A stretch of 8,507 nucleotides of DNA, taken from SG8-39 sp041558415. GTDB taxonomy: Bacteria; Pseudomonadota; Gammaproteobacteria; Burkholderiales; SG8-39. Shown one piece after another: positions 1 through 5,404 of this stretch (the first letter of the stretch is position 1; the number at the start of each line of letters is the position of its first letter). A program made the position numbers and the translations under genes. The stretch lies in contig JBFFEY010000099.1 in assembly GCA_041558415.1 (NCBI GenBank), forward strand, positions 1-8,507, given 5' to 3'. The notes under the pieces are model-generated. The model had not been told where the DNA came from, did no database searches, and saw only the letters and a list, made by a program, of their open reading frames with translations.

Positions 1-19
1 GCGCGCGCGGAGCGCGCGC
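1..19. repeat. GC-only inverted repeat downstream of the Hsp20 gene
   Basis: Two 8-bp arms of alternating G and C (1-8 and 12-19) are separated by 3 nt. They lie 5 bp past the Hsp20 stop codon, so on the minus strand they could form the stem of a 3' hairpin or terminator. The place where a T-tract would follow lies outside the window, so terminator function cannot be judged. Alternating GC runs are common in this sequence and this one may be only compositional. Confidence 0.3.
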
Positions 20-24
20 CGGCC

Positions 25-522
25 TCAGTCGATTTTGATACTGCGCCGCTTGGCCTTCTCGAGCTTGGGCAGCGTCAGCTCGAGCACGCCGTCCTTCATC
101 GCGGCCTTGGTCTTCGAGTCATCGACCTCGGCGGGCAGTGCGACCGTGCGCAAGAATGCGCCGCGCGAGATCTCTGCGCGGTAATAGTCGCCTTTTTCCT
201 CTTTGGTTTCCTTCTTCGACTCGCCACGGATGGTGAGCATGTTGCCGGAGACGGAAACCTCGATGTCCTTCTTCTCGACGCCCGGCACTTCGGCGCGCAC
301 GACCACTTCATTCGCGCGGTCGACGACGTCGACCTTGGGCATCGACAGCGTGAACGGTTCGGGGAAAGGCGCCTCCCAACGCCACGGGCGCAGCCAGCGG
401 CGCGAGAAGAAATCGTCGAACCAGCGCTCCATGTCGTCGAACGGTCCGACCACCTGCGGCGGAGGCGCGGCTTTTTCGAGCGCGCCCTTGGAAACGGTTA
501 CGTCTTTCTTGGTCTCGGCCAT
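25..522 (-). CDS. Hsp20/alpha-crystallin family small heat-shock protein
   Basis: This is a cytoplasmic ATP-independent holdase chaperone that binds unfolding proteins and passes them to DnaK/ClpB-type refolding machines (family knowledge). The 165-aa length is normal for bacterial Hsp20. Residues 1-60 form a variable N-terminal arm with an aromatic stretch (W34, F35, F38, F39, W43, W47, W49). Residues about 62-153 form the alpha-crystallin domain, with VPGV at 79-82 and the diagnostic A-x3-D-G-V-L block at 140-147. The tail carries the I-x-I anchor (I162, I164) that docks into neighbouring subunits during oligomer assembly. The ATG start is preceded by a very strong Shine-Dalgarno (527-533), which fixes the start. 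The gene is transcribed away from the small plus-strand gene at 669 and ends near the window edge. It is probably induced by heat or stress, but I could not find a convincing sigma-32 promoter upstream. The family call is secure; the exact subclass is not. Confidence 0.96.
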   Translation of the reverse strand: MAETKKDVTVSKGALEKAAPPPQVVGPFDDMERWFDDFFSRRWLRPWRWEAPFPEPFTLSMPKVDVVDRANEVVVRAEVPGVEKKDIEVSVSGNMLTIRGESKKETKEEKGDYYRAEISRGAFLRTVALPAEVDDSKTKAAMKDGVLELTLPKLEKAKRRSIKID

Positions 523-526
523 ACGA

Positions 527-533
527 TCCTCCT
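527..533 (-). promoter_or_regulatory. Strong ribosome binding site of the Hsp20 gene
   Basis: Read on the minus strand this is AGGAGGA, a near-perfect Shine-Dalgarno, four bases before the ATG at 522. It is much stronger than the sites before the glg genes, which suggests high translation of the chaperone. Confidence 0.85.
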
Positions 534-588
534 GATCGCATCAACACTCCAGACAGGAAAACTGTAGGTCCGGCGGAGCAGCAAGGTG

Positions 589-602
589 TTGACATGCGTC
601 AA
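589..602. promoter_or_regulatory. TTGAC-N4-GTCAA palindrome, possible operator
   Basis: Perfect 5-bp arms (589-593 and 598-602) flank the centre ATGC, in the middle of the divergent intergenic region. The imperfect symmetry widens to GGTG at 585-588 and CACC at 606-609, with three extra bases on the right side. The symmetry and position would suit a dimeric regulator, or the two halves could be facing -35 boxes. No specific regulator family is recognised. Confidence 0.3.
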
Positions 603-624
603 TGCCACCTCCCGGATGGCCGTT

Positions 625-643
625 AAGGTGAAACCGACACCTT
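625..643 (+). repeat. AAGGTG / CACCTT inverted repeat
   Basis: Six-bp arms (625-630 and 638-643) with a 7-nt spacer lie 25 bp upstream of the ATG at 669. The same AAGGTG also occurs at 583-588, exactly 42 bp away, or about four helical turns. It could be a protein binding half-site or an RNA hairpin in the leader of the plus-strand gene. Short arms make chance possible. Confidence 0.3.
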
Positions 644-656
644 GTCACCAGGAAGC

Positions 657-660
657 GAGG
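657..660 (+). promoter_or_regulatory. Ribosome binding site of the DUF1496-like gene
   Basis: GAGG lies 8 bp before the ATG at 669. This favours that ATG over the in-frame TTG at 642, which lies inside an inverted repeat and has no Shine-Dalgarno. Confidence 0.5.
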
Positions 661-668
661 ACAGAACG

Positions 669-932
669 ATGACCACCCACCCGCCCCAGGTTGGCGCCCC
701 CGACCCCGAACTGAGAACCTCTCCGATCGCGGGTCAGAGCAGCGAGTACGGCGACGACGATACGCCCCCGGATCTCGAGGCACTCGAGAGCGCCGTGTGC
801 TATTTCAACAACGAGGCGTTCGCGCTCGGCAGCTACGTGCTGAGCGGCGACGAGCTGCTGAGCTGCGAAAAGCCGGGCGTGTGGGTGCGCAAGGGTGAGC
901 AGGCGCCGCGCAAGGACGATGTCGGCGGATAG
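669..932 (+). CDS. Small protein resembling DUF1496, function unknown
   Basis: An 87-residue protein with no named function. Residues 1-40 are rich in Pro, Asp, Glu and Ser and look disordered. Residues 41-78 form a compact block: C44-Y-F, then F51, L53-G54-S55-Y-V, a G60 turn, L63-L64-x-C66, and W72 near the end. This pattern of Cys, aromatic, G-S-x-V, G, L-x-C and W is reminiscent of the DUF1496 family; the match is from memory and should be tested. The two cysteines could pair or bind metal. Unlike the DUF1496 proteins I recall, it has no signal peptide, so a cytoplasmic location is more likely. It is divergent from the Hsp20 gene and 103 bp before the next plus-strand gene. The ATG at 669 is chosen for its GAGG site; a TTG at 642 would add nine residues. 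Confidence 0.75.
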   Translation: MTTHPPQVGAPDPELRTSPIAGQSSEYGDDDTPPDLEALESAVCYFNNEAFALGSYVLSGDELLSCEKPGVWVRKGEQAPRKDDVGG

Positions 933-945
933 CTTCAATATTTGT

Positions 946-972
946 GCGCGCGCCTTGGATCCCGGCGCGCGC
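946..972. repeat. 9-bp GC inverted repeat between the two small plus-strand genes
   Basis: Perfect arms GCGCGCGCC (946-954) and GGCGCGCGC (964-972) surround a 9-nt loop that contains the palindrome GGATCC. It starts 14 bp after the stop at 930-932. No T-tract follows, so it is at best a Rho-dependent or imperfect terminator. It may instead be a structural or regulatory element, because it overlaps the candidate promoter listed next. Confidence 0.45.
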
Positions 973-983
973 GGGGTTACACT
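955..983 (+). promoter_or_regulatory. Possible sigma-70 promoter for the gene at 1036
   Basis: TTGGAT (955-960) and TACACT (978-983) are separated by 17 bp. The -10 matches four of six consensus bases and the -35 three of six. A start near 990 would give a leader of about 45 nt. The -35 lies in the loop of the inverted repeat at 946-972. The match is weak and the call rests mainly on spacing and position. Confidence 0.35.
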
Positions 984-1024
984 GCACGCAGACAGACGAG
1001 AAATCGAGACGACTGCAACTGTGC

Positions 1025-1029
1025 AGAGG
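1025..1029 (+). promoter_or_regulatory. Ribosome binding site of the 94-aa gene
   Basis: AGAGG lies six bases before the ATG at 1036. It supports both the start and the reality of this short gene. Confidence 0.55.
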
Positions 1030-1035
1030 TAGCCG

Positions 1036-1320
1036 ATGGCCAAGCCGATCATTCCCGAAACCCCGCCCGATTACGATCGCACGCGGATCGTCGAACGCCC
1101 GGACGGTTTCTATTGGCGCGAGAAAGGCGGCAAGCGCGAGTACGGGCCGTTCGAAACGCTGCTCGAAGCGGTCGAGGACATGGACTACAGCCCCGATTCG
1201 ACCTACGAGCCGGGCGAGACGCTGGAAGAGGCGGAAGGGGAGCTCGGCCTGGCGACCTGGGTCGACCCCGAGACGGGCGAACTCGCCGAGGAAGAGCGTC
1301 CTCGCCTCGAGGATCACTGA
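1036..1320 (+). CDS. Acidic conserved hypothetical protein, 94 aa
   Basis: No function is recognised. The N-terminal half holds a compact segment (about residues 17-49) with R17-I-V-E-R, D23-G-F-Y-W, a basic turn K30-G-G-K-R, E35-Y-G-P-F and then a helix-like T-L-L-E-A-V-E-D-M. This looks like a beta-hairpin plus one helix, loosely like other tiny proteins that carry an aromatic strand and a F-x-T/S-x-x-E-A helix. I recall similar short proteins in gammaproteobacteria but no named family. Residues 50-94 are strongly acidic (many Glu and Asp) and probably flexible. It has no signal peptide or membrane segment. The ATG has AGAGG (1025-1029) six bases upstream, which supports the start. Its stop codon overlaps the convergent DHH gene by 7 bp. 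Confidence 0.8.
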   Translation: MAKPIIPETPPDYDRTRIVERPDGFYWREKGGKREYGPFETLLEAVEDMDYSPDSTYEPGETLEEAEGELGLATWVDPETGELAEEERPRLEDH

Positions 1321-2279
1321 CCCCAGTGCGCGCGCGCAAAGCGCGCGATGAAGTCCTGCACTGCCCCGGCGGGCAGATGATCGATGCCAGCGGCGCCCGA
1401 GCGGCCGCCGCCGCCGAATTCCCGACATAGCGCCTCCGCGCCCTGCGGTCGCGCCCGCGGCGCCCGCACGCTGACGACGAAACCGCCGCGCGCCTTGGGC
1501 GTCAGCACGGCGTGTGCGCGCGGCGGCGCAGCGGCGGCGAGCGCGTGCGCAAACGTGCCGCTCACGCGCCGGCTCCAGGCCGCATCCGGCAGCAGGTACA
1601 CCGCACCGTTCGCATCCTCGTGCTGCGGCTGCAGGGCGCGCGCCTGTTCCAGGTCGCTGCGCATGGCCTCGCCCAGCCGGCGCACGATCGGCGCCTCGCG
1701 CGCGAAGCGCAGCGGATCGGCGACGCCGCGCATCTGCGCGTGCAGCGCCGCGGGATGAATCATCAGGTCCGCCTCGGATTCGCCGTAGCCGTTGTAGTTA
1801 AGCGCCTCACCGAGCGCGCGCAGGCGCTCGACCGCGTCGGCCTCGAGCGGCAGCGTGCGCGCGAGCGCCCGGGCGGCGTCGGCCAGGCCGTCGCCGAAGG
1901 CGGCGGCGACCGCCCAGGCGCGATAGCGGCCGCCGAGCTGGCGGTCGACGAGAATGCTGGTGCAGGCCTCGGGCGACGTGTCGATGTGCGCCTGCAAGGC
2001 CGCGTGCACCGGGATGTCGCCGGCGAAGTGATGATCGAACCAGGTGACCTGCGCACCGCGCGCGAGCAGCGCCTCGAGTGCGGCGCGGTTGCGGTCGAGC
2101 GAGATGTCGAGCACGGTGAGCCGGTCGCCGGCGCCGGCCTGCGCCAGTGCGGGCCGCGCGAGCAGCGCGATGTCGCGCTTGGCGCCGGTGACGAGCTGCG
2201 CCTCGAGCGGCTCGGCGAGCCTGAGCTGCTGCAGCGCGCACAGGCCGTCGGCGTCGCCGTTGAACACGTCGAAGTGCAT
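1314..2279 (-). CDS. DHH-family phosphoesterase
   Basis: A 321-aa protein of the DHH phosphoesterase superfamily (RecJ, nanoRNase, c-di-AMP phosphodiesterase and pyrophosphatase relatives), which uses Mn or Mg to cleave phosphodiester or phosphoanhydride bonds. Visible motifs in order: N7-G-D9-A-D11-G near the N-terminus (motif I), V56-L-D58-I-S (motif II), the signature D82-H83-H84 (motif III), and G289-G-G-G-R293-S-G-A-A-G near the C-terminus, the substrate-binding loop of the C-terminal DHHA1-like domain. All metal-ligand motifs look intact. Relatives are sometimes labelled acetyltransferase in databases; nothing here supports that. The substrate is unknown: short oligoribonucleotides, pAp and cyclic dinucleotides are the options in the superfamily. 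The ATG at 2279 overlaps the TGA of the kinase gene by one base, which fixes the start and implies translational coupling. Its 3' end overlaps the convergent gene at 1036-1320. Confidence 0.9.
   Translation of the reverse strand: MHFDVFNGDADGLCALQQLRLAEPLEAQLVTGAKRDIALLARPALAQAGAGDRLTVLDISLDRNRAALEALLARGAQVTWFDHHFAGDIPVHAALQAHIDTSPEACTSILVDRQLGGRYRAWAVAAAFGDGLADAARALARTLPLEADAVERLRALGEALNYNGYGESEADLMIHPAALHAQMRGVADPLRFAREAPIVRRLGEAMRSDLEQARALQPQHEDANGAVYLLPDAAWSRRVSGTFAHALAAAAPPRAHAVLTPKARGGFVVSVRAPRARPQGAEALCREFGGGGRSGAAGIDHLPAGAVQDFIARFARAHWGQ
1329..1345. repeat. GC hairpin at the convergent gene ends
   Basis: Seven-bp arms (1329-1335 and 1339-1345) with an AAA loop start 9 bp past the stop of the plus-strand gene and lie inside the last codons of the DHH gene. 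It could stop or stabilise the plus-strand transcript. There is no T-tract, and the repeat also encodes an Ala/Arg-rich protein end, so it may be compositional. Confidence 0.3.
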
Positions 2280-3892
2280 CAGCCGGCCCCGCGCCGCCCG
2301 CGCTGGCCGCAGCGCTGCGCAATCTCGGCGCGCGCCTCGGCGAGGCTCTCGGCCTGTGCCGTGTCGCAGAACACGGTGTCGGCATCCGGCTCCGGCGGCT
2401 CGAGCGCCTCGAGCTGCCGGCCGAGCACCTCGAGGGTCGCCTCCGAGGCGTCGCGGCCGGCGGCCTCGCGCGCCGCGATACGGCTGCGCAGCACCTCGAG
2501 CGGCGCGTCGCACCACAGCAGCGTGTAACCCGCGCCGGCTTCGCGCGCGAGCGTGTGGAACGCCGCGCGGTCCGCGGCGCGCAGGAAGGTGGCGTCGGCG
2601 ATGACCGGGAAACCGAACGGCAGCAGCGTGCGCGCGAGCGCGGCGAGGCGCGCGTAGGTGGCCTGCGTCGCGCGCGGCCGGTACAGCCCGCCGCCCGGCG
2701 CCGAGCCGCTGCGCGCGTCGGGGGCGAGGCCGTACAGGCGCTTGCGCTCGATGTCCGAGCGCAGGCGCACGGCGCCGAGCGCCTCGAGCAGCGACTGCGC
2801 CAGCGTCGTCTTGCCGGAGCCGGACACGCCGGCGGCGAGGATGAGCACAGGGCTACGCGGTGCGGCGAAGCTGGCGGCGTCGGCGACGTGGCGCGCGAAG
2901 TCCTCGAGCGCGCCGTCGGCGAGGCGGCGGTCGATGCCGGGCTGGCGCGCGCGGATGAGGGCGACCTTGGCGCGCACCATCGCGCGGTAGACGAGATAGA
3001 AGCGCAGCACCGCGACGCCCGCGTAGTCGCCGCTCGACTCGAGCACGCGGTTGAGAAAGCGCCAGCCGAGCGTCGGTGCGCCGCGGTCGACGAAATCCAT
3101 CAGCGTGAAGGCGATCTCGCTCATCACGTCGATCCAGCGGAAGCCTTCGTTGAATTCGATGCAGTCGAAGGGCACCGGCATGCCGTCGATCCGCGCGACG
3201 TTGCCGAGGTGCAGGTCGCCATGGCACTCGCGCACGAAGCCGTCGCGCTGGCGTTGCAGGAAGGTCGCGTGCAGCGCGGCGCCCTCGGCCTCGGTCCAGG
3301 CGCGCAGGCGTGCGAGTGCCGCCTGGCTGGAACCGGGCGCGGACAGACGCTCGATGTGCGCGAAGTTGTCGCGCGCGTCGCCGAGAATGACCTGCGGCGC
3401 GCCGTAGGGGCTGTCCGGCGCTGCGACGTCGATCGCGGCGTGGAACGTCGCCACCTCGTCGGCGAGTGCATCGACCAGCGACGCGTCGAGTGCGCCGCGC
3501 GCCAGCAGCCGATCGAAGCTGTCTTCGGTGTCGAAGCGGCGCATCTTCACCGCGTAGTCGAGCGCTGCGCCGGGACCGCCGAGCCGCGGGGCGTCGGGCG
3601 TGCCGGTGACCGGCACCACCTCGAGATAGAGCTGCGGCGCGGTGCGCCGGTTCAGGACCAGCTCGAGCGCGCAGTAACGCTTGCGCGCGGCCAGCGTGCT
3701 GAAGTCGAGAAAGCCGAGATCGACCGGCTTTTTCAGCTTGTAGGCGGCATCGCCCGCGAGCAGCACGCTCGAAATGTGGGTCTCGATCAGCTGCGCCTCG
3801 GCGCCGAGCACGCGGCGCAGGGCGGCGACCAGTCTCGCGTGGCTGGCCTGCGCGTCGCCGCCGGCTGCCGGTGCGGAGCGGTGCAGCGCCAC
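2279..3892 (-). CDS. Fused aminoglycoside-phosphotransferase-like kinase and P-loop (AAA) kinase
   Basis: A 537-aa two-domain protein of the type annotated as bifunctional aminoglycoside phosphotransferase/ATP-binding protein. The N-terminal part (about 20-340) has an APH/choline-kinase-like fold: Y51-K-L-K-K as the candidate ATP lysine region, the catalytic loop H224-G-D226-L-H228-L-G-N231, and the metal-binding segment F242-D243-C-I-E-F, with D255 downstream. The C-terminal part (about 348-520) is a P-loop kinase of the gluconate-kinase/zeta type: Walker A G355-V-S-G-S-G-K361-T-T, R378-S-D380 after the first helix, and I431-A-D433-A-T. Both active sites look complete, so two phosphoryl transfers are possible. 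The substrate is unknown, and there is no reason to call it a resistance gene. The start is a GTG 5 nt after the glgA stop, with AGGA overlapping that stop; no upstream alternative exists without overlapping glgA further. It probably depends on glgPA transcription. Confidence 0.88.
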   Translation of the reverse strand: MALHRSAPAAGGDAQASHARLVAALRRVLGAEAQLIETHISSVLLAGDAAYKLKKPVDLGFLDFSTLAARKRYCALELVLNRRTAPQLYLEVVPVTGTPDAPRLGGPGAALDYAVKMRRFDTEDSFDRLLARGALDASLVDALADEVATFHAAIDVAAPDSPYGAPQVILGDARDNFAHIERLSAPGSSQAALARLRAWTEAEGAALHATFLQRQRDGFVRECHGDLHLGNVARIDGMPVPFDCIEFNEGFRWIDVMSEIAFTLMDFVDRGAPTLGWRFLNRVLESSGDYAGVAVLRFYLVYRAMVRAKVALIRARQPGIDRRLADGALEDFARHVADAASFAAPRSPVLILAAGVSGSGKTTLAQSLLEALGAVRLRSDIERKRLYGLAPDARSGSAPGGGLYRPRATQATYARLAALARTLLPFGFPVIADATFLRAADRAAFHTLAREAGAGYTLLWCDAPLEVLRSRIAAREAAGRDASEATLEVLGRQLEALEPPEPDADTVFCDTAQAESLAEARAEIAQRCGQRGRRGAG

Positions 3893-3897
3893 GCGTC

Positions 3898-5382
3898 CTA
3901 GCCCGGGCGCGCCGCGGCGCGCGCGGCCTCGCGGGCCGCGATCGCGCGCTGGTAGACGTCGAGATAGGCCTGCGCGGACGCGCGCCAGCTGAAGTCGGCG
4001 CGCATGTCGTTTTGCTGCAGCCGATGCCAGGCGGCCGGATCGCGGTAGGCGGCGAGCGCGCGGCGTACGGCGGCGAGCAATGCGCCGGCCTCGGGCGCGT
4101 CGAACAGGAAACCGGTCGCCTCGCCGGGCGGAACGTCCTGGGGGTCGCGCACCGAATCGGCCAGGCCGCCGGTGCGGCGCACGACGGGCGGCGTGCCGTA
4201 ACGCATGCTGTAGAGCTGGTTCAGGCCACAGGGCTCGAAGCGCGAGGGCATGAGGAACAGGTCCGCGCCGGCTTCGATGCGGTGGGCGAGACCTTCGTCG
4301 AAACCGATGCGCGCGGCCATTGCGTCGGGGTGCCGCGCCGCGAGCGCGCGCAGGGCGTCCTCGAAACGCGCTTCGCCCTTGCCGAGCACGGCGAGCTGCG
4401 CCCCTTCGCGCAGCAGTTCGGGCGCGGCCTCGATCACCAGGTCGGCGCCTTTCTGTTCGACCAGGCGCGCGATCATGCCGATCAGCGGCGCGTCGTCTTT
4501 TGCCGCGAGGCCGAGCTCGGCGCGCAGCGCGCGGGTATTCGCGCGTTTGCGTTCGAGCCGGGTCGCGTCGTAGCGCGCGGCAAGAAACGCATCATGCGCC
4601 GGATTCCAGGCGGTCTCGTCGATGCCGTTGAGAATGCCGCTGAGCACGTCGCTGCGCTCGCGCAGCAGTCCTTCGAGTCCGAAGCCGAGCGCGGCACCCT
4701 GGATCTCGCGCGCGTAGGTCGGACTCACCGTCGTCAGCGCGTCGGCGTAGCGCAGGCCGGCCTTGAGAAAGGAAACCCGACCCCACAGCGCGATGGTTTC
4801 TTCGGCGTGCAGCGCCGGCGGCAGGCCGAGCGCCGGCAGCAGCTCGGGCGCAAACAGCCCCTGATAGGCGAGGTTGTGCACCGTCATGACGCTGGCGGCG
4901 TGCGCGCCGGCCTCGCGCGCCAGGTAGGCGGGCGCAAGCGCCGCTTGCCAGTCGTTGCAGTGGATCAGGTCGGGGCGCCAGCCGTCGAAGCCCCGTGTGC
5001 CGGCGAGGCTGGCAATGCGCGACAGCAGGCCGAAGCGCAGGTGGTTGTCGGCCCAGTCCTGGTTTTCCGGCGACTGGTAGGGGCCGCCCGGCCGGTCGTA
5101 GTAGCTGTCGCACTCGAGCAGGTAGAGCGGAAACGGCGCATGCGCGGCGAACAGCACGCGCGCCGCGGCGAAGGCGCCGCCCGGCGCCGGAAATTCGTCG
5201 ACCGCACGGGCCCCGGCGAACGCGCGCTTCAACGAAGGGTAGGCGGGCACCAGCACGCGCACATCGGTCCCGGCGGAGGCCAGCGCGGCGGGCAGCGCCT
5301 GTGCGACGTCGCCCAGGCCACCGGCTTTCACCCAGGGCGCGATCTCCGGCGTGACGAACAGGACCTGCGGCCGTTCGCTCAT
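3898..5382 (-). CDS. glgA: Glycogen synthase (ADP-glucose type, GT5)
   Basis: It transfers glucose from ADP-glucose to the non-reducing end of alpha-1,4-glucan in the cytoplasm, the chain-elongating step of glycogen synthesis. At 494 aa it is slightly longer than the usual 475-480. The two-domain GT-B fold is visible. The N-terminal domain has the donor-contact motif K19-A-G-G-L-G-D-V, H141-C-N-D144-W and V168-H-N-L-A-Y-Q-G. The C-terminal domain has A305-R306-L-V-E-Q-K311-G (phosphate-binding Arg and Lys) and the catalytic block S380-R-F-E383-P-C-G-L-N-Q-L-Y-S-M-R-Y-G-T. The C-terminus ends in an Ala/Arg-rich helix. The ATG at 5382 is the only start before an upstream stop, but it has no Shine-Dalgarno. 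It lies 22 nt after the glgP stop, so its translation may depend on ribosomes finishing glgP. Bacterial GT5 enzymes normally use ADP-glucose; donor choice is not proven by sequence. Confidence 0.97.
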   Translation of the reverse strand: MSERPQVLFVTPEIAPWVKAGGLGDVAQALPAALASAGTDVRVLVPAYPSLKRAFAGARAVDEFPAPGGAFAAARVLFAAHAPFPLYLLECDSYYDRPGGPYQSPENQDWADNHLRFGLLSRIASLAGTRGFDGWRPDLIHCNDWQAALAPAYLAREAGAHAASVMTVHNLAYQGLFAPELLPALGLPPALHAEETIALWGRVSFLKAGLRYADALTTVSPTYAREIQGAALGFGLEGLLRERSDVLSGILNGIDETAWNPAHDAFLAARYDATRLERKRANTRALRAELGLAAKDDAPLIGMIARLVEQKGADLVIEAAPELLREGAQLAVLGKGEARFEDALRALAARHPDAMAARIGFDEGLAHRIEAGADLFLMPSRFEPCGLNQLYSMRYGTPPVVRRTGGLADSVRDPQDVPPGEATGFLFDAPEAGALLAAVRRALAAYRDPAAWHRLQQNDMRADFSWRASAQAYLDVYQRAIAAREAARAAARPG

Positions 5383-5404
5383 GCCGGCGGTCGGGGGATG
5401 CGGT

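Larger units (their letters stand above)
523..668. promoter_or_regulatory. Divergent intergenic region between the Hsp20 gene and the DUF1496-like gene
   Basis: These 146 bp must hold the promoters of two genes transcribed away from each other. The region is visibly richer in A+T than its flanks. A TTGACA hexamer at 589-594 on the plus strand and a TTGACG (602-597) on the minus strand face each other and could be -35 elements. No good -10 lies 16-18 bp downstream of either one. A TACAGT (566-561, minus) is at a suitable distance from the Hsp20 start to be a -10 but has no good -35. Short inverted repeats are listed separately. Promoter function is likely from position alone; the individual boxes are uncertain. 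Confidence 0.5.

Noticed and set aside
558..589. Sigma-32 heat-shock promoter for the Hsp20 gene
   Set aside because: A CTTG (585-582, minus) is present, but there is no CCCCAT-like -10 at 11-16 bp; the nearest element TACAGT does not fit the sigma-32 consensus.
642..932. TTG at 642 as start of the DUF1496-like gene
   Set aside because: No Shine-Dalgarno, and it lies within the right arm of an inverted repeat; ATG 669 has a GAGG site at good spacing.
1314..2516. A longer 400-aa start for the DHH protein
   Set aside because: The extra N-terminal residues are Arg/Ala/Gly-rich and overlap the kinase gene in another frame. The ATG at 2279 sits at the stop/start overlap and directly precedes motif I.
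1512..2528. A 338-codon plus-strand frame opposite the DHH gene
   Set aside because: Shadow frame; the minus strand carries the full set of DHH motifs.
2555..3901. A 448-codon plus-strand frame opposite the kinase gene
   Set aside because: Antisense shadow of a gene with clear kinase motifs; Arg/Ala/Val-rich and without a domain.
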